Under the pieces are notes generated by a model, which saw only the letters and a list, made by a program, of their open reading frames with translations, was not told the DNA's origin and ran no database searches. Of a stretch of 64,000 nucleotides of DNA, positions 34,700 through 42,829 are shown one piece after another. Every line of letters starts with the position of its first letter. The first letter of the stretch is position 1. The DNA is taken from NCBI GenBank assembly GCA_014193115.1, contig BJHQ01000007.1:1-64000 (forward strand), in the 5' to 3' direction. Both the position numbers and the translations under genes were made by a program. Source of the DNA: Planctomycetota bacterium. GTDB lineage: Bacteria; Planctomycetota; UBA11346.

Positions 34700-36982
34700 T
34701 CAATGCCCGTGGGGCACCGATATCGGCCCCAGATCGGGCTCGGCCTGGGCGATGGTCAGGCCAGCAGCGACTGCTGCATCGACCGCCCGTTCCATCGGAT
34801 GGCCGACGCGGTGGATCAGATGGTAGCGCAGATGGCCGGCGGGCAGTGCGTTGATGACCGCCTGGGCTTCGCTCCGGCGATCGTTGTTCGCCAGGCCGAC
34901 CGCCCGCAACACGCGCAACTCGGCATGGGTCTGGTCGGCGATCAGCCCGCGTTCCGCTTGATGGAGTACTTCCGGCCAGTCGCGACCTTCCAATGACACA
35001 TAGGCGAGAACGACATGAGGGAGCAGGCTGGCGGGCTCGGCGCCGAACGCGGTGTAGGCCAGACGTTGCGCATTCGCCAGATCGCGGGCGGCCAGGGCCG
35101 CCTGGGCGGCGGCGATCAGCGGCCAGAACTCGCCAGGGTTGGTCATCAACCGCTGCCGGGCATAGGCGGCAAGCCGAGGTTCCGGGCCGAACAAGGCGAC
35201 GGCGACGGCCGCAGCCCGCGGATCGGCCAAGGCCGATTCAGAGTCCGCGCAGACGCAGAAGATCGGATCGTGGGCGCGGAAACCGGTTTTTCCCAACACC
35301 CTGCCGAGGGCCTTCCAGCCATCGGTCGGTCCGCCTCCAGCCAGGACTGCGGCGGTATTGGCGGCGTGATGGTCGGCGCCGCGTTCGCGTTCGGCGCGCC
35401 ACAGGAATGCCAATCCTTCGGCCAGTTCGTTGTTCAACTCCGCGGCCGCGAGTGCGGCGCTGTCGGCGGTGATGCGTTCCGCATCCAAGGTCAGTCCAGC
35501 GGTGCGCAGCACTGCCCGTAGAGCGTGAATCTGGTCGGTGGCCGGCCCGGCGATCCGGGTGCGATGGAGCAATTCGATCAGCTGCGAACGCTGATGCGCG
35601 GCGCGTTGGGTCGCCTGGGCGACCTCCCAGGCGGCGGTCAGCCGGGCATCGAGATCGGCCGCCTCGCGCAAATTGGGGAAACGTGAGCGGACGGTGCGCA
35701 CTTCGGCCCTGGCCACAGCCACCGCCTCCACCTGGTCCAGCGGCACGGTCGCGACGAGTTCTGCGACGCGGTTCCGGACGGCGTCGATGGCGGCGGCCTG
35801 CTGCCACCACCACAGCAAGGCCAGGAGGGCCAGACCGACCAGCGCAGTACATAACGCGGTCATCATCCGCGGGGCGTGGCGCAGCCGCATCCAAGCCGAT
35901 TCCCATGGCCAGGCCCGCTGGGCCTTGGTGATGCCCTCGTCCAGCCATCGCCGGAGGTCGTCAGCCACGGCCTGGGCGTCTGGATAACGCTCGGCCGGTT
36001 CGATCCGCAGGCACCGCCGCGCCACCGCCGCCAGGCCGCGTGGGACGCCCCGGCGGTCAAGGGCGCTGTCGTCCACGGCTTCGAGTGCAGACGGATCCGG
36101 CCGCGGGCTGTGGCCGGTCAGGACCAGAAACAGCAATCCGCCCAGGGCGAACACATCCAGTCGTGGATTCACCGCACCAGGCCAGGCCTGTTCCGGAGCC
36201 ATCCAGGCCGGGGTGCCGACCCGGGCGGCAGTCTCTGCGCCGATGCGCTCAGCGACGCCCCAATCCAGCACATACACCGCGCCGAACTCGCCGATCAGGA
36301 TATTGGCCGGCGACAGGTCGCGATGGACCAGTCCGCGGCTGTGGGCGAAGGCCACCGCTTCGGCCACCCGCAGCACCGCCTGGACCAGCTTGGCGAGGGA
36401 CAGCTGGCCGTCCTCGACCACCAGATCGAGGGACCGGCCGGTGACCCGCTGCATGATGAAGGCCGGACGACCATCGGTGATGCCGACATCGTGGACCGGG
36501 ACGATGGCGGGGTGCTCCAGGGCCGCGGTCCGGGCGGCCTCGCGGCGGAAGGCGGTTTCGCGGAGCAGAAAGGATTCCAGCGATTCATCCGCCTGCCGAG
36601 GCTTCAGCACTTTCATTGCCACGATCCGGTCGAGCGCCTGGTCGCGGACCTCGAACACCACCGCCATGCCGCCTTCGCCGAGCCTGCTGCCCGGGCGATG
36701 TCGGGTGGCGGCGCGTTCCGCCTGGAATCCGGGCGGCGGGCCTGGTCGCCTGGCGATCAAACCGGGCAGCGGTCCTGCCGGCGCATCGATGTCGGCCAAG
36801 GCCTGTTCCACATCCGGTCCGCTCTGCCTGGCGAGCCAGGCATCGACCGCTGCGAAGCGGTCGGCGGGAAGCTTTCCGGTGATGAAGGCACGCAGGTCAG
36901 CCGCTGACGGAACGTCGTGTCCGTGGTCGCCTGAGCCATTGGCCTGATCCATGGGCGCGGCGGCTCCTTCGCCTTCCAGCAT
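34700..36982 (-). CDS. Membrane Ser/Thr protein kinase with altered catalytic loop
   Basis: The 760-residue product has a short N-terminal region, a Hanks-type kinase domain (about residues 98-345), one membrane helix (about 373-393), and a long helical C-terminal part, likely TPR-like. The glycine loop reads GEGGMAVVF, the ATP-binding Lys is K124 (AMKVLK) and the activation segment has GTPAWMAPEQ. The catalytic loop reads HRDLSPAN (Asp222, Asn227) with Ser224 in place of the usual Lys, and the metal motif is DWG (Asp240) instead of DFG. DWG is common in planctomycete kinases; the Ser change is less usual and may lower activity. The start could be 36982 or 36952. It converges on the ECF sigma gene, a likely functional partner. 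Confidence 0.85.
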   Translation of the reverse strand: MLEGEGAAAPMDQANGSGDHGHDVPSAADLRAFITGKLPADRFAAVDAWLARQSGPDVEQALADIDAPAGPLPGLIARRPGPPPGFQAERAATRHRPGSRLGEGGMAVVFEVRDQALDRIVAMKVLKPRQADESLESFLLRETAFRREAARTAALEHPAIVPVHDVGITDGRPAFIMQRVTGRSLDLVVEDGQLSLAKLVQAVLRVAEAVAFAHSRGLVHRDLSPANILIGEFGAVYVLDWGVAERIGAETAARVGTPAWMAPEQAWPGAVNPRLDVFALGGLLFLVLTGHSPRPDPSALEAVDDSALDRRGVPRGLAAVARRCLRIEPAERYPDAQAVADDLRRWLDEGITKAQRAWPWESAWMRLRHAPRMMTALCTALVGLALLALLWWWQQAAAIDAVRNRVAELVATVPLDQVEAVAVARAEVRTVRSRFPNLREAADLDARLTAAWEVAQATQRAAHQRSQLIELLHRTRIAGPATDQIHALRAVLRTAGLTLDAERITADSAALAAAELNNELAEGLAFLWRAERERGADHHAANTAAVLAGGGPTDGWKALGRVLGKTGFRAHDPIFCVCADSESALADPRAAAVAVALFGPEPRLAAYARQRLMTNPGEFWPLIAAAQAALAARDLANAQRLAYTAFGAEPASLLPHVVLAYVSLEGRDWPEVLHQAERGLIADQTHAELRVLRAVGLANNDRRSEAQAVINALPAGHLRYHLIHRVGHPMERAVDAAVAAGLTIAQAEPDLGPISVPHGH

Positions 36983-37084
36983 CGTCCTGGGGCCAGCAGC
37001 GGGAACGGCCGGTTCCTGGCGGGCGGCACAGACAGCTGGCCCAGGCGATCAGCCTGGATTTGCGTGTTGCTCGGCGGGCACGGA

Positions 37085-37124
37085 AACCCGGTTCCATCGG
37101 CGAAGTCGCCGATGGAACCGGGTT
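37085..37124 (-). terminator. Perfect 19-bp inverted repeat, probable terminator
   Basis: The arms 37085-37103 and 37106-37124 are exactly complementary (AACCCGGTTCCATCGGCGA and its complement). It begins 18 bases after the stop of the small secreted-protein gene at 37142, and on that strand it ends in GGGTTT, so a terminator for that gene is likely. Confidence 0.75.
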
Positions 37125-37141
37125 GGTGGAATCGACCGGGT

Positions 37142-37456
37142 TCAGTGCTTTTCGTCGGACTTCGGCGCGGTGGCGCCGGCGGTCGCTGAACCCGCTTTGG
37201 CGGTTTCCAGCTTCTTCAGGAACTTGGCTGGATCCTTGTCGAAATCCTTGGTGCAGCCCTTGCAGCAGAACTTGACCTCTTGATCGCCAACGACCTTGAC
37301 GATCGGGGCGCCCATGCCGCCGAGCTTTTCGCCGCTGACGATGCAGGTGTCGAGGGGATAGGGTTTGACCGCGGCCTTGTCGGCGGCGTCGTCGGCGGCG
37401 ACAGATGCGCCGGTGAAGGCCGCCAGGGCCAGGAAGGGAAACAGGATGCGGGACAT
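37142..37456 (-). CDS. Small secreted cysteine-rich protein, TRASH/YHS-like
   Basis: The 104-residue product has a signal peptide (MSRILFPFLALAAFTGASVAA) and a compact domain with DTCIVSGEKLGG and, about 25 residues later, FCCKGCTKDF. This spacing resembles TRASH/YHS-type metal-binding domains, which bind a soft metal such as copper or zinc. The C-terminal 20 residues are Ala/Lys-rich. I chose the ATG at 37456 because of the signal peptide and a GGAG sequence eight bases upstream; the frame is open to 37513. Probably a periplasmic metal-handling protein. It is monocistronic, with a strong terminator behind it. Confidence 0.72.
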   Translation of the reverse strand: MSRILFPFLALAAFTGASVAADDAADKAAVKPYPLDTCIVSGEKLGGMGAPIVKVVGDQEVKFCCKGCTKDFDKDPAKFLKKLETAKAGSATAGATAPKSDEKH

Positions 37457-37615
37457 GGAGTTGGCTCCGTGGGGTTCATCACAGGAACCACCGCCGATGG
37501 CGCGCTGTTTCACGATTGGTGGGCCAGGCCGCCTGCGCCGCCACTCCAGGCCGCTCCCAGCCCCCCCCCGGGATGCCCTGTTCCAGGTCTATCGGCAGGC
37601 GTGAGGCTGTCGGCC

Positions 37616-38959
37616 ATGAGTCCCGGCCGCCAGGCCCTGCTCCGCGTCGTCCGCGATCCGCTGGCCATGGGCGGCGCGGTCGTGGTCGTGGTCGTCGGAT
37701 TCCTGTGCTGTTTCGCGCCCTGGTTCTGCTCGTCGCCGACCGAGCAGCGGTTATGGCTGGGTGTGACTCCGCCGGGCAGCAGCCATCCGGCGGTTCCCGG
37801 CCAGATCCATCTTCAGGTGGGCGCGTCGTCGAGCCAGGATTGGACGGGATTCAGCCAAGTCACCATCGCCGTCGAGGAGGCTACCTACGAGGATGTCCGG
37901 GTGCGTCTGCGCCGCGGAGTGCTCGAAATCCAGAAGATCACCGGCGCCGAACGCCTCGAACGATTGGATCTCGATGCGCTACCGGCGCGGGTGCTTGGCC
38001 CGGGCGATATGCTTGGTGAACCACGGCGCGGCCAGCTGGTCGCTGGCCAGCCTCCGCCAGACGGCTTTTTTCCGACCGGCGAAAGCCTGCTGATCCTGCG
38101 CCGATCGGGTCCCAGCGCGCCGGTGGTCTGGACGATCAGCGTGAACGATGGACGGATCACGAACCTCCTGCGCGATGCAACGCCGCAGACATCGGCTGAA
38201 ATTCCTGGCGAAACGGTGCGGAGCATCGCCGGCGATGGCCGCGACCTGCGTCTGACCCATCCCCTGGGCACCGATCCCCTGGGCCGGGATGTCTGGGCCC
38301 GCTTGCTGTATGGCGGACGGATTTCGCTCTTGGTCGGGCTGGTGGCGACCCTGGTCAGCGTGGTCATCGGTGTCGCAGTGGGCGCGGTGGCGGGTTTCGC
38401 CGGCGGCCGCCTCGACCGCTGGCTGATGGGCGCGGTTGATGTGCTCTACGCCATTCCCTTTATCTTCCTGGTGATCCTGCTCATGGTCACCGTCCGCGGC
38501 GAGGGCGGCAAGAACGAATTCCGGGATTTATTGCTGCTGTTCGCGGCGCTTGGCGCGGTGCAGTGGCTGACCATGGCACGCATCGTCCGGGGCAGCGTGC
38601 AGTCGTTGGCGGCGCGGGATTTCGTCCTCGCCGGGCGGGCGGTCGGCCTGACCCCGACGCGCCTGCTGATCCGCCATGTCCTGCCCAACTGCCTGGGCGT
38701 CATCGTGGTCTACGCCACGTTGACCGTGCCCATCGTGATCATGGAAGAGAGCTTCCTCGCCTTCATCGGCCTGGGCGTGTCGGCGGGCGGAGTCGATGCC
38801 TGGGGCGCCCAGGTCGATCTTGGCAACCAGCACATCGCCTGGGCGACGGGCGACCGGTGGTGGCTGCTGGCCGCGCCGGTCGGAGCGATGGTCACGGTGC
38901 TCGCCGGGCTCAGCTTGTTCGGCGACCGGCTGCGCACCCAGCTTGACCCGAAGGGCTGA
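37616..38959 (+). CDS. OppC/DppC-like ABC transporter permease with large inserted domain
   Basis: The 447-residue product has a first membrane helix (about residues 18-38), an unusual insertion of about 170 residues, and a C-terminal permease domain with further helices and the EAA-type loop around AARDFVLAGRAVGLTPTRLL. The DPLGRDVWARLLYGGRISL start of the permease domain is typical of OppC. OppC proteins usually have about 300 residues and only a short periplasmic segment after helix 1. It would be half of a peptide-type importer or exporter, but no partner permease, ATPase or binding protein is encoded nearby. GTG at 37601 is an alternative start. A run of nine C bases lies at 37561-37569 upstream. 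Confidence 0.82.
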   Translation: MSPGRQALLRVVRDPLAMGGAVVVVVVGFLCCFAPWFCSSPTEQRLWLGVTPPGSSHPAVPGQIHLQVGASSSQDWTGFSQVTIAVEEATYEDVRVRLRRGVLEIQKITGAERLERLDLDALPARVLGPGDMLGEPRRGQLVAGQPPPDGFFPTGESLLILRRSGPSAPVVWTISVNDGRITNLLRDATPQTSAEIPGETVRSIAGDGRDLRLTHPLGTDPLGRDVWARLLYGGRISLLVGLVATLVSVVIGVAVGAVAGFAGGRLDRWLMGAVDVLYAIPFIFLVILLMVTVRGEGGKNEFRDLLLLFAALGAVQWLTMARIVRGSVQSLAARDFVLAGRAVGLTPTRLLIRHVLPNCLGVIVVYATLTVPIVIMEESFLAFIGLGVSAGGVDAWGAQVDLGNQHIAWATGDRWWLLAAPVGAMVTVLAGLSLFGDRLRTQLDPKG

Positions 38960-38967
38960 GGCGACCC

Positions 38968-40767
38968 TTACCGTGCCAAACTGCTGGCCATTTCCACGAG
39001 TTTGATGAACTCGCTGCGCTGGCCGCTGGGGTCTTCCCCACGATTGGCCCGGGCAAGACGTTCCACCTGATCCCAGGTCAGACTCCCGGCATAGGGCGAA
39101 CTGCGCAGCAGCATGCCGAATCCGGCAACGGCGGAGGCGAAGCGGAGATCCCCATCCGGATCGCCGACCTGGTCGGACACATCCTGTTCGAGCAGCTGAC
39201 TGGTGCCGCCATTGGGCTGCTTGTAGCGCAGGCGCAGGCGGCACAGCAGATGCGCGTCAGCGCCGCGGACGTGTTCCGGCGTGGCGCCGGGTTGGGCGCC
39301 TGGAAGGAAGGGATTGGGATCGGAACCTGCCGGAACCGCGACCCCGGTGGGGACGATCTCGTACAAGACGGTGCACGCATGTCCGGCGCCGAGATCGCCG
39401 GCATCCTTGGTGTCATCGTTGAAATCTTCGCGGTTCAACCGGCGTTTTTCATACCCGATCTGGCGCCATCCGGCGACTGTCGTGGGATTGAAGAACACCT
39501 GGACCTTGGCGTCCTGGGCGATGGTCACCAGCTGGCCGATCAGGCCGCTGCCGGCCAGGCGCCGCGCCTCGTGATAGGAATCGACGTAAGAATACACACC
39601 ATTGCCGCGATTGGCGATGGCTGATGCGGTGCGGTCCTGGTAATTTCCGGTGCCATAGCCGAACACGTTCAGAAAGACGCCGGTCTTGGCCTGCTCGGCG
39701 ATCAGGTCCTTCAATTGCGCGGGATCGGACACGCCGACATTGAAGTCGCCGTCAGTGCACAGGATCACCCGGGATTGCACCGGGCCGTCGTGGCCGCGGA
39801 GCGATTCTCTGCCCGCAACCGCTTCAGCGTAGGCGCGAAGGATGCCGCCGGCACCATTGGTCGATCCGCCCGACGACAGGTCATCGAGAGCCCGGCTGAT
39901 GGTCCGTCGCTCGCTGCCCGCAGTCGCTTTCAACACCACCCGGTCGGCTCCGGCATAGGTGACGATGGCGATCCGGTCGCGGGCCTCCATCCGGTCGGCA
40001 ATGAGTTTGAGGGTCTGGATGACCAGCGGCAATTTATTGGGTTCGCCCATCGAACCCGACACATCGACCAGGAAGACCAGATTCATCGCCGGCCGGGCTT
40101 CGGGGCCGACCGTGCGGCCCTGCACCGCCACGCGCAACAGGCGATGCGCCGGCTGCCACGGGCACGGGGCCCGTGCGGCAGCAAAGCGGAACGGATGGGG
40201 CTCGGGCGCAATTGGCGGCGTATAGCCGTACGAAAAAGCGTTGACCAGTTCCTCGATCCGCACGGCTGCTTTCGGTGGACGCTGGCCACCGGTCAAAAAC
40301 CGCCGGATGTTACTGTACGAGGCGGTATCGACATCGAGTCCGAAGGTCGATGCGTCACCGCCGGGATCGCTGGCCCTGGTGAACGGATGGTCAGTGACAC
40401 CGTCGTAACCCTCGCGCTCTTCACGATGACGGACCACATCACCGAGCTTTTCGCCGCCGGATCCGGCGCCGAGGTCGCGGGATTCGGGTTCGACTGGGCC
40501 ACCAGTGACCTTGCCTGCCAGAGGCTTCGCTTCTGAAGCAGCATAGGCAGAAGCGTGTAGATTGGCCCACTTTTTCTTTGCGGGACCTTCAGGTCCATTA
40601 ACAAGTGGTTCGGCCGTCAGGTCCTTGGCATCGCGGGCTTGGCTTCCTGGAGCAGGAGTCGGCGTTGGCGATGCGGATCGTTCCGGGCCACGTTGTGAAC
40701 AGCCGGCGACGAACACCATCGCGACGAGAGCGATGGCGGCAGCGAGCAGGAGGAAGCGTTGGAACAT
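38968..40767 (-). CDS. VWA-domain lipoprotein (YfbK-like)
   Basis: The 599-residue product has a lipoprotein signal peptide with lipobox VAGC (about residues 19-22), a Pro/Thr/Ser-rich linker, the YfbK-type N-terminal domain (FGLDVDTASYSNIRRFL), a von Willebrand factor A domain with metal-binding MIDAS motif DVSGSMG and the second segment SSGGSTNGAGG, and a C-terminal DUF3520-like domain (RLRYKQPNGGTSQLLEQ). Such proteins bind partner proteins through a divalent cation at the envelope; the partner is unknown. The ATG at 40767 has a GGAG sequence upstream. It lies 16 bases after the TetR gene in the same direction, so the two are probably one operon controlled at 41329-41364. Confidence 0.88.
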   Translation of the reverse strand: MFQRFLLLAAAIALVAMVFVAGCSQRGPERSASPTPTPAPGSQARDAKDLTAEPLVNGPEGPAKKKWANLHASAYAASEAKPLAGKVTGGPVEPESRDLGAGSGGEKLGDVVRHREEREGYDGVTDHPFTRASDPGGDASTFGLDVDTASYSNIRRFLTGGQRPPKAAVRIEELVNAFSYGYTPPIAPEPHPFRFAAARAPCPWQPAHRLLRVAVQGRTVGPEARPAMNLVFLVDVSGSMGEPNKLPLVIQTLKLIADRMEARDRIAIVTYAGADRVVLKATAGSERRTISRALDDLSSGGSTNGAGGILRAYAEAVAGRESLRGHDGPVQSRVILCTDGDFNVGVSDPAQLKDLIAEQAKTGVFLNVFGYGTGNYQDRTASAIANRGNGVYSYVDSYHEARRLAGSGLIGQLVTIAQDAKVQVFFNPTTVAGWRQIGYEKRRLNREDFNDDTKDAGDLGAGHACTVLYEIVPTGVAVPAGSDPNPFLPGAQPGATPEHVRGADAHLLCRLRLRYKQPNGGTSQLLEQDVSDQVGDPDGDLRFASAVAGFGMLLRSSPYAGSLTWDQVERLARANRGEDPSGQRSEFIKLVEMASSLAR

Positions 40768-40783
40768 AGTTGGGCTCCGAGGA

Positions 40784-41320
40784 TCAGGGGAGGAGGCGGA
40801 TGAGGCGGGCGGCATGGGCCGCGGCGAAGGGAGACATGGTGCCGCTGCGCCGGCGCAGGAAGCGGTCCTGCAACGGTCCCGTGAGGGCGCCCCACAGGAT
40901 CGCCGCGTCGTCGGCATCGAGCCGGGTCAGGGCGGTCAGCACGCTGCGGACCGCCCGGGGATTGGCGGGATCGATCTCCCACGGCGTGAACTCGTGGGGC
41001 GGAAAGATCAGCAACGCCGTCATCCGCGGGCGTTCGTCGTAGGCCCGGTACAGCAGCTCAACCGCCGTGGTCACCGCTGCTCCGGGCTCAGGCGCGCTGG
41101 CGGTCAGGTCGGCAAACTGGTGCTGCAAAGGCGCCAGGGCGAGGGCGTACAATTCCCGGCCAAGCGACTCTTTGCTGGGGAAATGCTTGAACATCGAAGC
41201 CGGACCGACCTTCGCAGCGGCGGCGATGGCGCGGGTCGAGACCGCTTCGTAACCCTCGACCGCGATCAGGTCGAAAGCCGCTGCCAGGATGCGGTCGCGG
41301 ACGAAAGCAGGCCTACCCAT
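40784..41320 (-). CDS. TetR-family transcriptional regulator
   Basis: The 178-residue product has an N-terminal TetR helix-turn-helix (RDRILAAAFDLIAVEGYEAV, then TRAIAAAAKVGPASMFKHFP) and a helical ligand-binding C-terminal half. TetR proteins usually repress their own operon until they bind a small molecule. An 11-bp inverted repeat lies nine bases upstream of the start codon, and the VWA lipoprotein gene follows 16 bases downstream, so both are probable targets. The ligand is unknown. Confidence 0.9.
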   Translation of the reverse strand: MGRPAFVRDRILAAAFDLIAVEGYEAVSTRAIAAAAKVGPASMFKHFPSKESLGRELYALALAPLQHQFADLTASAPEPGAAVTTAVELLYRAYDERPRMTALLIFPPHEFTPWEIDPANPRAVRSVLTALTRLDADDAAILWGALTGPLQDRFLRRRSGTMSPFAAAHAARLIRLLP

Positions 41321-41328
41321 GATTGGGG

Positions 41329-41364
41329 AGCATCTGCTTTCTTAAGAATAGTCAAGCAGATGCT
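41329..41364 (-). promoter_or_regulatory. Palindromic operator upstream of the TetR gene
   Basis: Perfect inverted repeat: AGCATCTGCTT (41329-41339) and AAGCAGATGCT (41354-41364) with a 14-base AT-rich spacer that itself contains the palindrome TCTTAAGA. It lies nine bases upstream of the regulator start, where a TetR dimer could block its own promoter. Part of the right arm (ATGCTTTCTTA) also repeats in direct orientation. Confidence 0.75.
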
Positions 41365-41457
41365 TTCTTATTCTACCTAGCCGGTCGGAATGGCGTGAAG
41401 TGGCGATGGTGGAGGGAAAATCTCGTGGCCCAGTTCGTCAAACCCGGGCGACTCGTC

Positions 41458-41520
41458 CTGGGAGAGGCGAGCCCCTGCTCGCCGTTGTCCACGAGGCGAG
41501 CTGGGGCTCGCGTCTCCCAG
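41458..41520. repeat. Long imperfect hairpin, REP-like element
   Basis: Arms 41458-41483 and 41495-41520 pair at 24 of 26 positions around an 11-base loop. Each arm also contains its own small hairpin (GGCGAG/CTCGCC on the left; GCGAGC/GCTCGC on the right), so it can form a cruciform with sub-hairpins. It lies in the gap 41365-41556 between the TetR operator and the end of the guanylyltransferase gene, 37 bases beyond that gene's stop. It may be a terminator or a dispersed REP-like repeat. Confidence 0.65.
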
Positions 41521-41556
41521 GGCTTCGCCTTTTCCGAACTTCGCCGCCCGGGGATT

Positions 41557-42645
41557 TTACAGCAGGTCGCTGCGGCCGCGGGCCTTGAGCGCTTCGACCA
41601 CCTGCTTGACCTCCTGGCTGCGACCTTTGGGCAGGACCAGGATGGCGTCGCGGGTGGCGACCACGATCAGATGGTCGAGGCCGATCCCGGCGACCAGCGC
41701 CGGCGATTCGTTGACGATCAGGCTGTCGCGGCAGTCCACCGTCAGCACCTCGCCGCGGGCGATGACCTGCGCGGCATCGGCCGGCAGGTGGCCTTCCAGG
41801 GAATCCCAGCTGCCCACATCATCCCAGGAGAAATCGCCGGTGATCGCCACGATGTTCTGGGCTTTCTCCATCAAGGCGAAGTCGATCGAGATCTTCTTCA
41901 GCGGGGCGTAGATCTCGGCCAGCCGGATCGCGAAGCCAGCGGTACCCCAGTGCTCGGCCAACGGCGCCAGAGCGTTGGTCAGCCACGGGCAATGGGTCGC
42001 CAGCTCGCGCCACACCACATCGCTGCGCCAGGTGAAGATGCCGCTGTTCCAACGATAGCCGCCATCGGCGAGATAAGCTGCCGCGGTGACAGCATCGGGT
42101 TTTTCGACGAACCGGCGGACCGCGGCGACGGCGCAGCCGCCTTCACCCGCCTGAGCATCGCCGAGCTGGATGTAACCATAGCCGCTGGCGGCGAATCGCG
42201 GCGGAATGCCATAAGTCACCAGACTGCCACGCCGGGCGACGGCGACCCCGGCGGCCAGCGCCTGCTGGAAACGGTCGGCGGGCGTGATCACCTGATCCGC
42301 TGGCAACAGGATCATCGGAGCGCCCGGAGCGATGCGCTCGACGATGAGCGCAGCCAGAGCAACGGCAGCTGCGGTGTCCCGGCCCACCGGCTCGGCGATG
42401 ATGTGCTCGGGCCGCAACATCGGCAATTGCCGACGGGTTTCCTCAGCCAGGGCGGCGGTGGTGATGATCAGCACCCGCTCGGCCGGGATCAGCGGCTGCA
42501 ACCGCGCCACCGTCGCCTGGATCATCGTCGCGTCGCCAACGATGCGCACGAGCTGCTTGGGCGCGGCGGCGCGGCTCACCGGCCAGAACCGGGTGCCGCC
42601 GCCTCCGGCCATGATCACAGCGTAGGGAGCGGGATGTTCGGGCAT
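41557..42645 (-). CDS. manC: Mannose-1-phosphate guanylyltransferase
   Basis: Makes GDP-mannose from mannose-1-phosphate and GTP for polysaccharide or glycoconjugate synthesis in the cytosol. The 362-residue product has the nucleotidyltransferase signature MAGGGGTRFWPVSR followed by PKQL, then EPVGRDTAAAVALAAL and the sugar-binding region around FVEKPD and YRWNSGIF. Its length shows a single-function enzyme lacking the C-terminal phosphomannose isomerase domain of the longer type. The ATG at 42645 lacks a strong Shine-Dalgarno. It is in the same direction as the formaldehyde dehydrogenase gene but separated from it by 184 bases containing terminator-like hairpins. Confidence 0.92.
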   Translation of the reverse strand: MPEHPAPYAVIMAGGGGTRFWPVSRAAAPKQLVRIVGDATMIQATVARLQPLIPAERVLIITTAALAEETRRQLPMLRPEHIIAEPVGRDTAAAVALAALIVERIAPGAPMILLPADQVITPADRFQQALAAGVAVARRGSLVTYGIPPRFAASGYGYIQLGDAQAGEGGCAVAAVRRFVEKPDAVTAAAYLADGGYRWNSGIFTWRSDVVWRELATHCPWLTNALAPLAEHWGTAGFAIRLAEIYAPLKKISIDFALMEKAQNIVAITGDFSWDDVGSWDSLEGHLPADAAQVIARGEVLTVDCRDSLIVNESPALVAGIGLDHLIVVATRDAILVLPKGRSQEVKQVVEALKARGRSDLL

Positions 42646-42782
42646 GGCTGGTTCCGTCAGCGTGATGCTCTGGCGCGGAACACCGGCGTACAGCGATCGG
42701 CCGTGGATGGAGCGTTATACCTGCTCAAGCAGCATGCAAAGTCTCCCCATGTAATCGAGCGCCGACCAAGGCCGGGGGGCAG

Positions 42783-42807
42783 GCATTCGGCCCAGCGGGC
42801 CGAATGC
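42783..42807 (-). terminator. GC-rich hairpin after the formaldehyde dehydrogenase gene
   Basis: Perfect 11-bp stem GCATTCGGCCC/GGGCCGAATGC with loop AGC, 22 bases beyond the stop at 42830. Next to it, at 42812-42824, is a second small hairpin (GGGGG, AAG, CCCCC) followed by five A on the plus strand. Probable transcription end for the upstream minus-strand gene, although no T-run follows the large stem. Confidence 0.55.
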
Positions 42808-42829
42808 CGGGGGGGGAAGCCCCCAAAAA

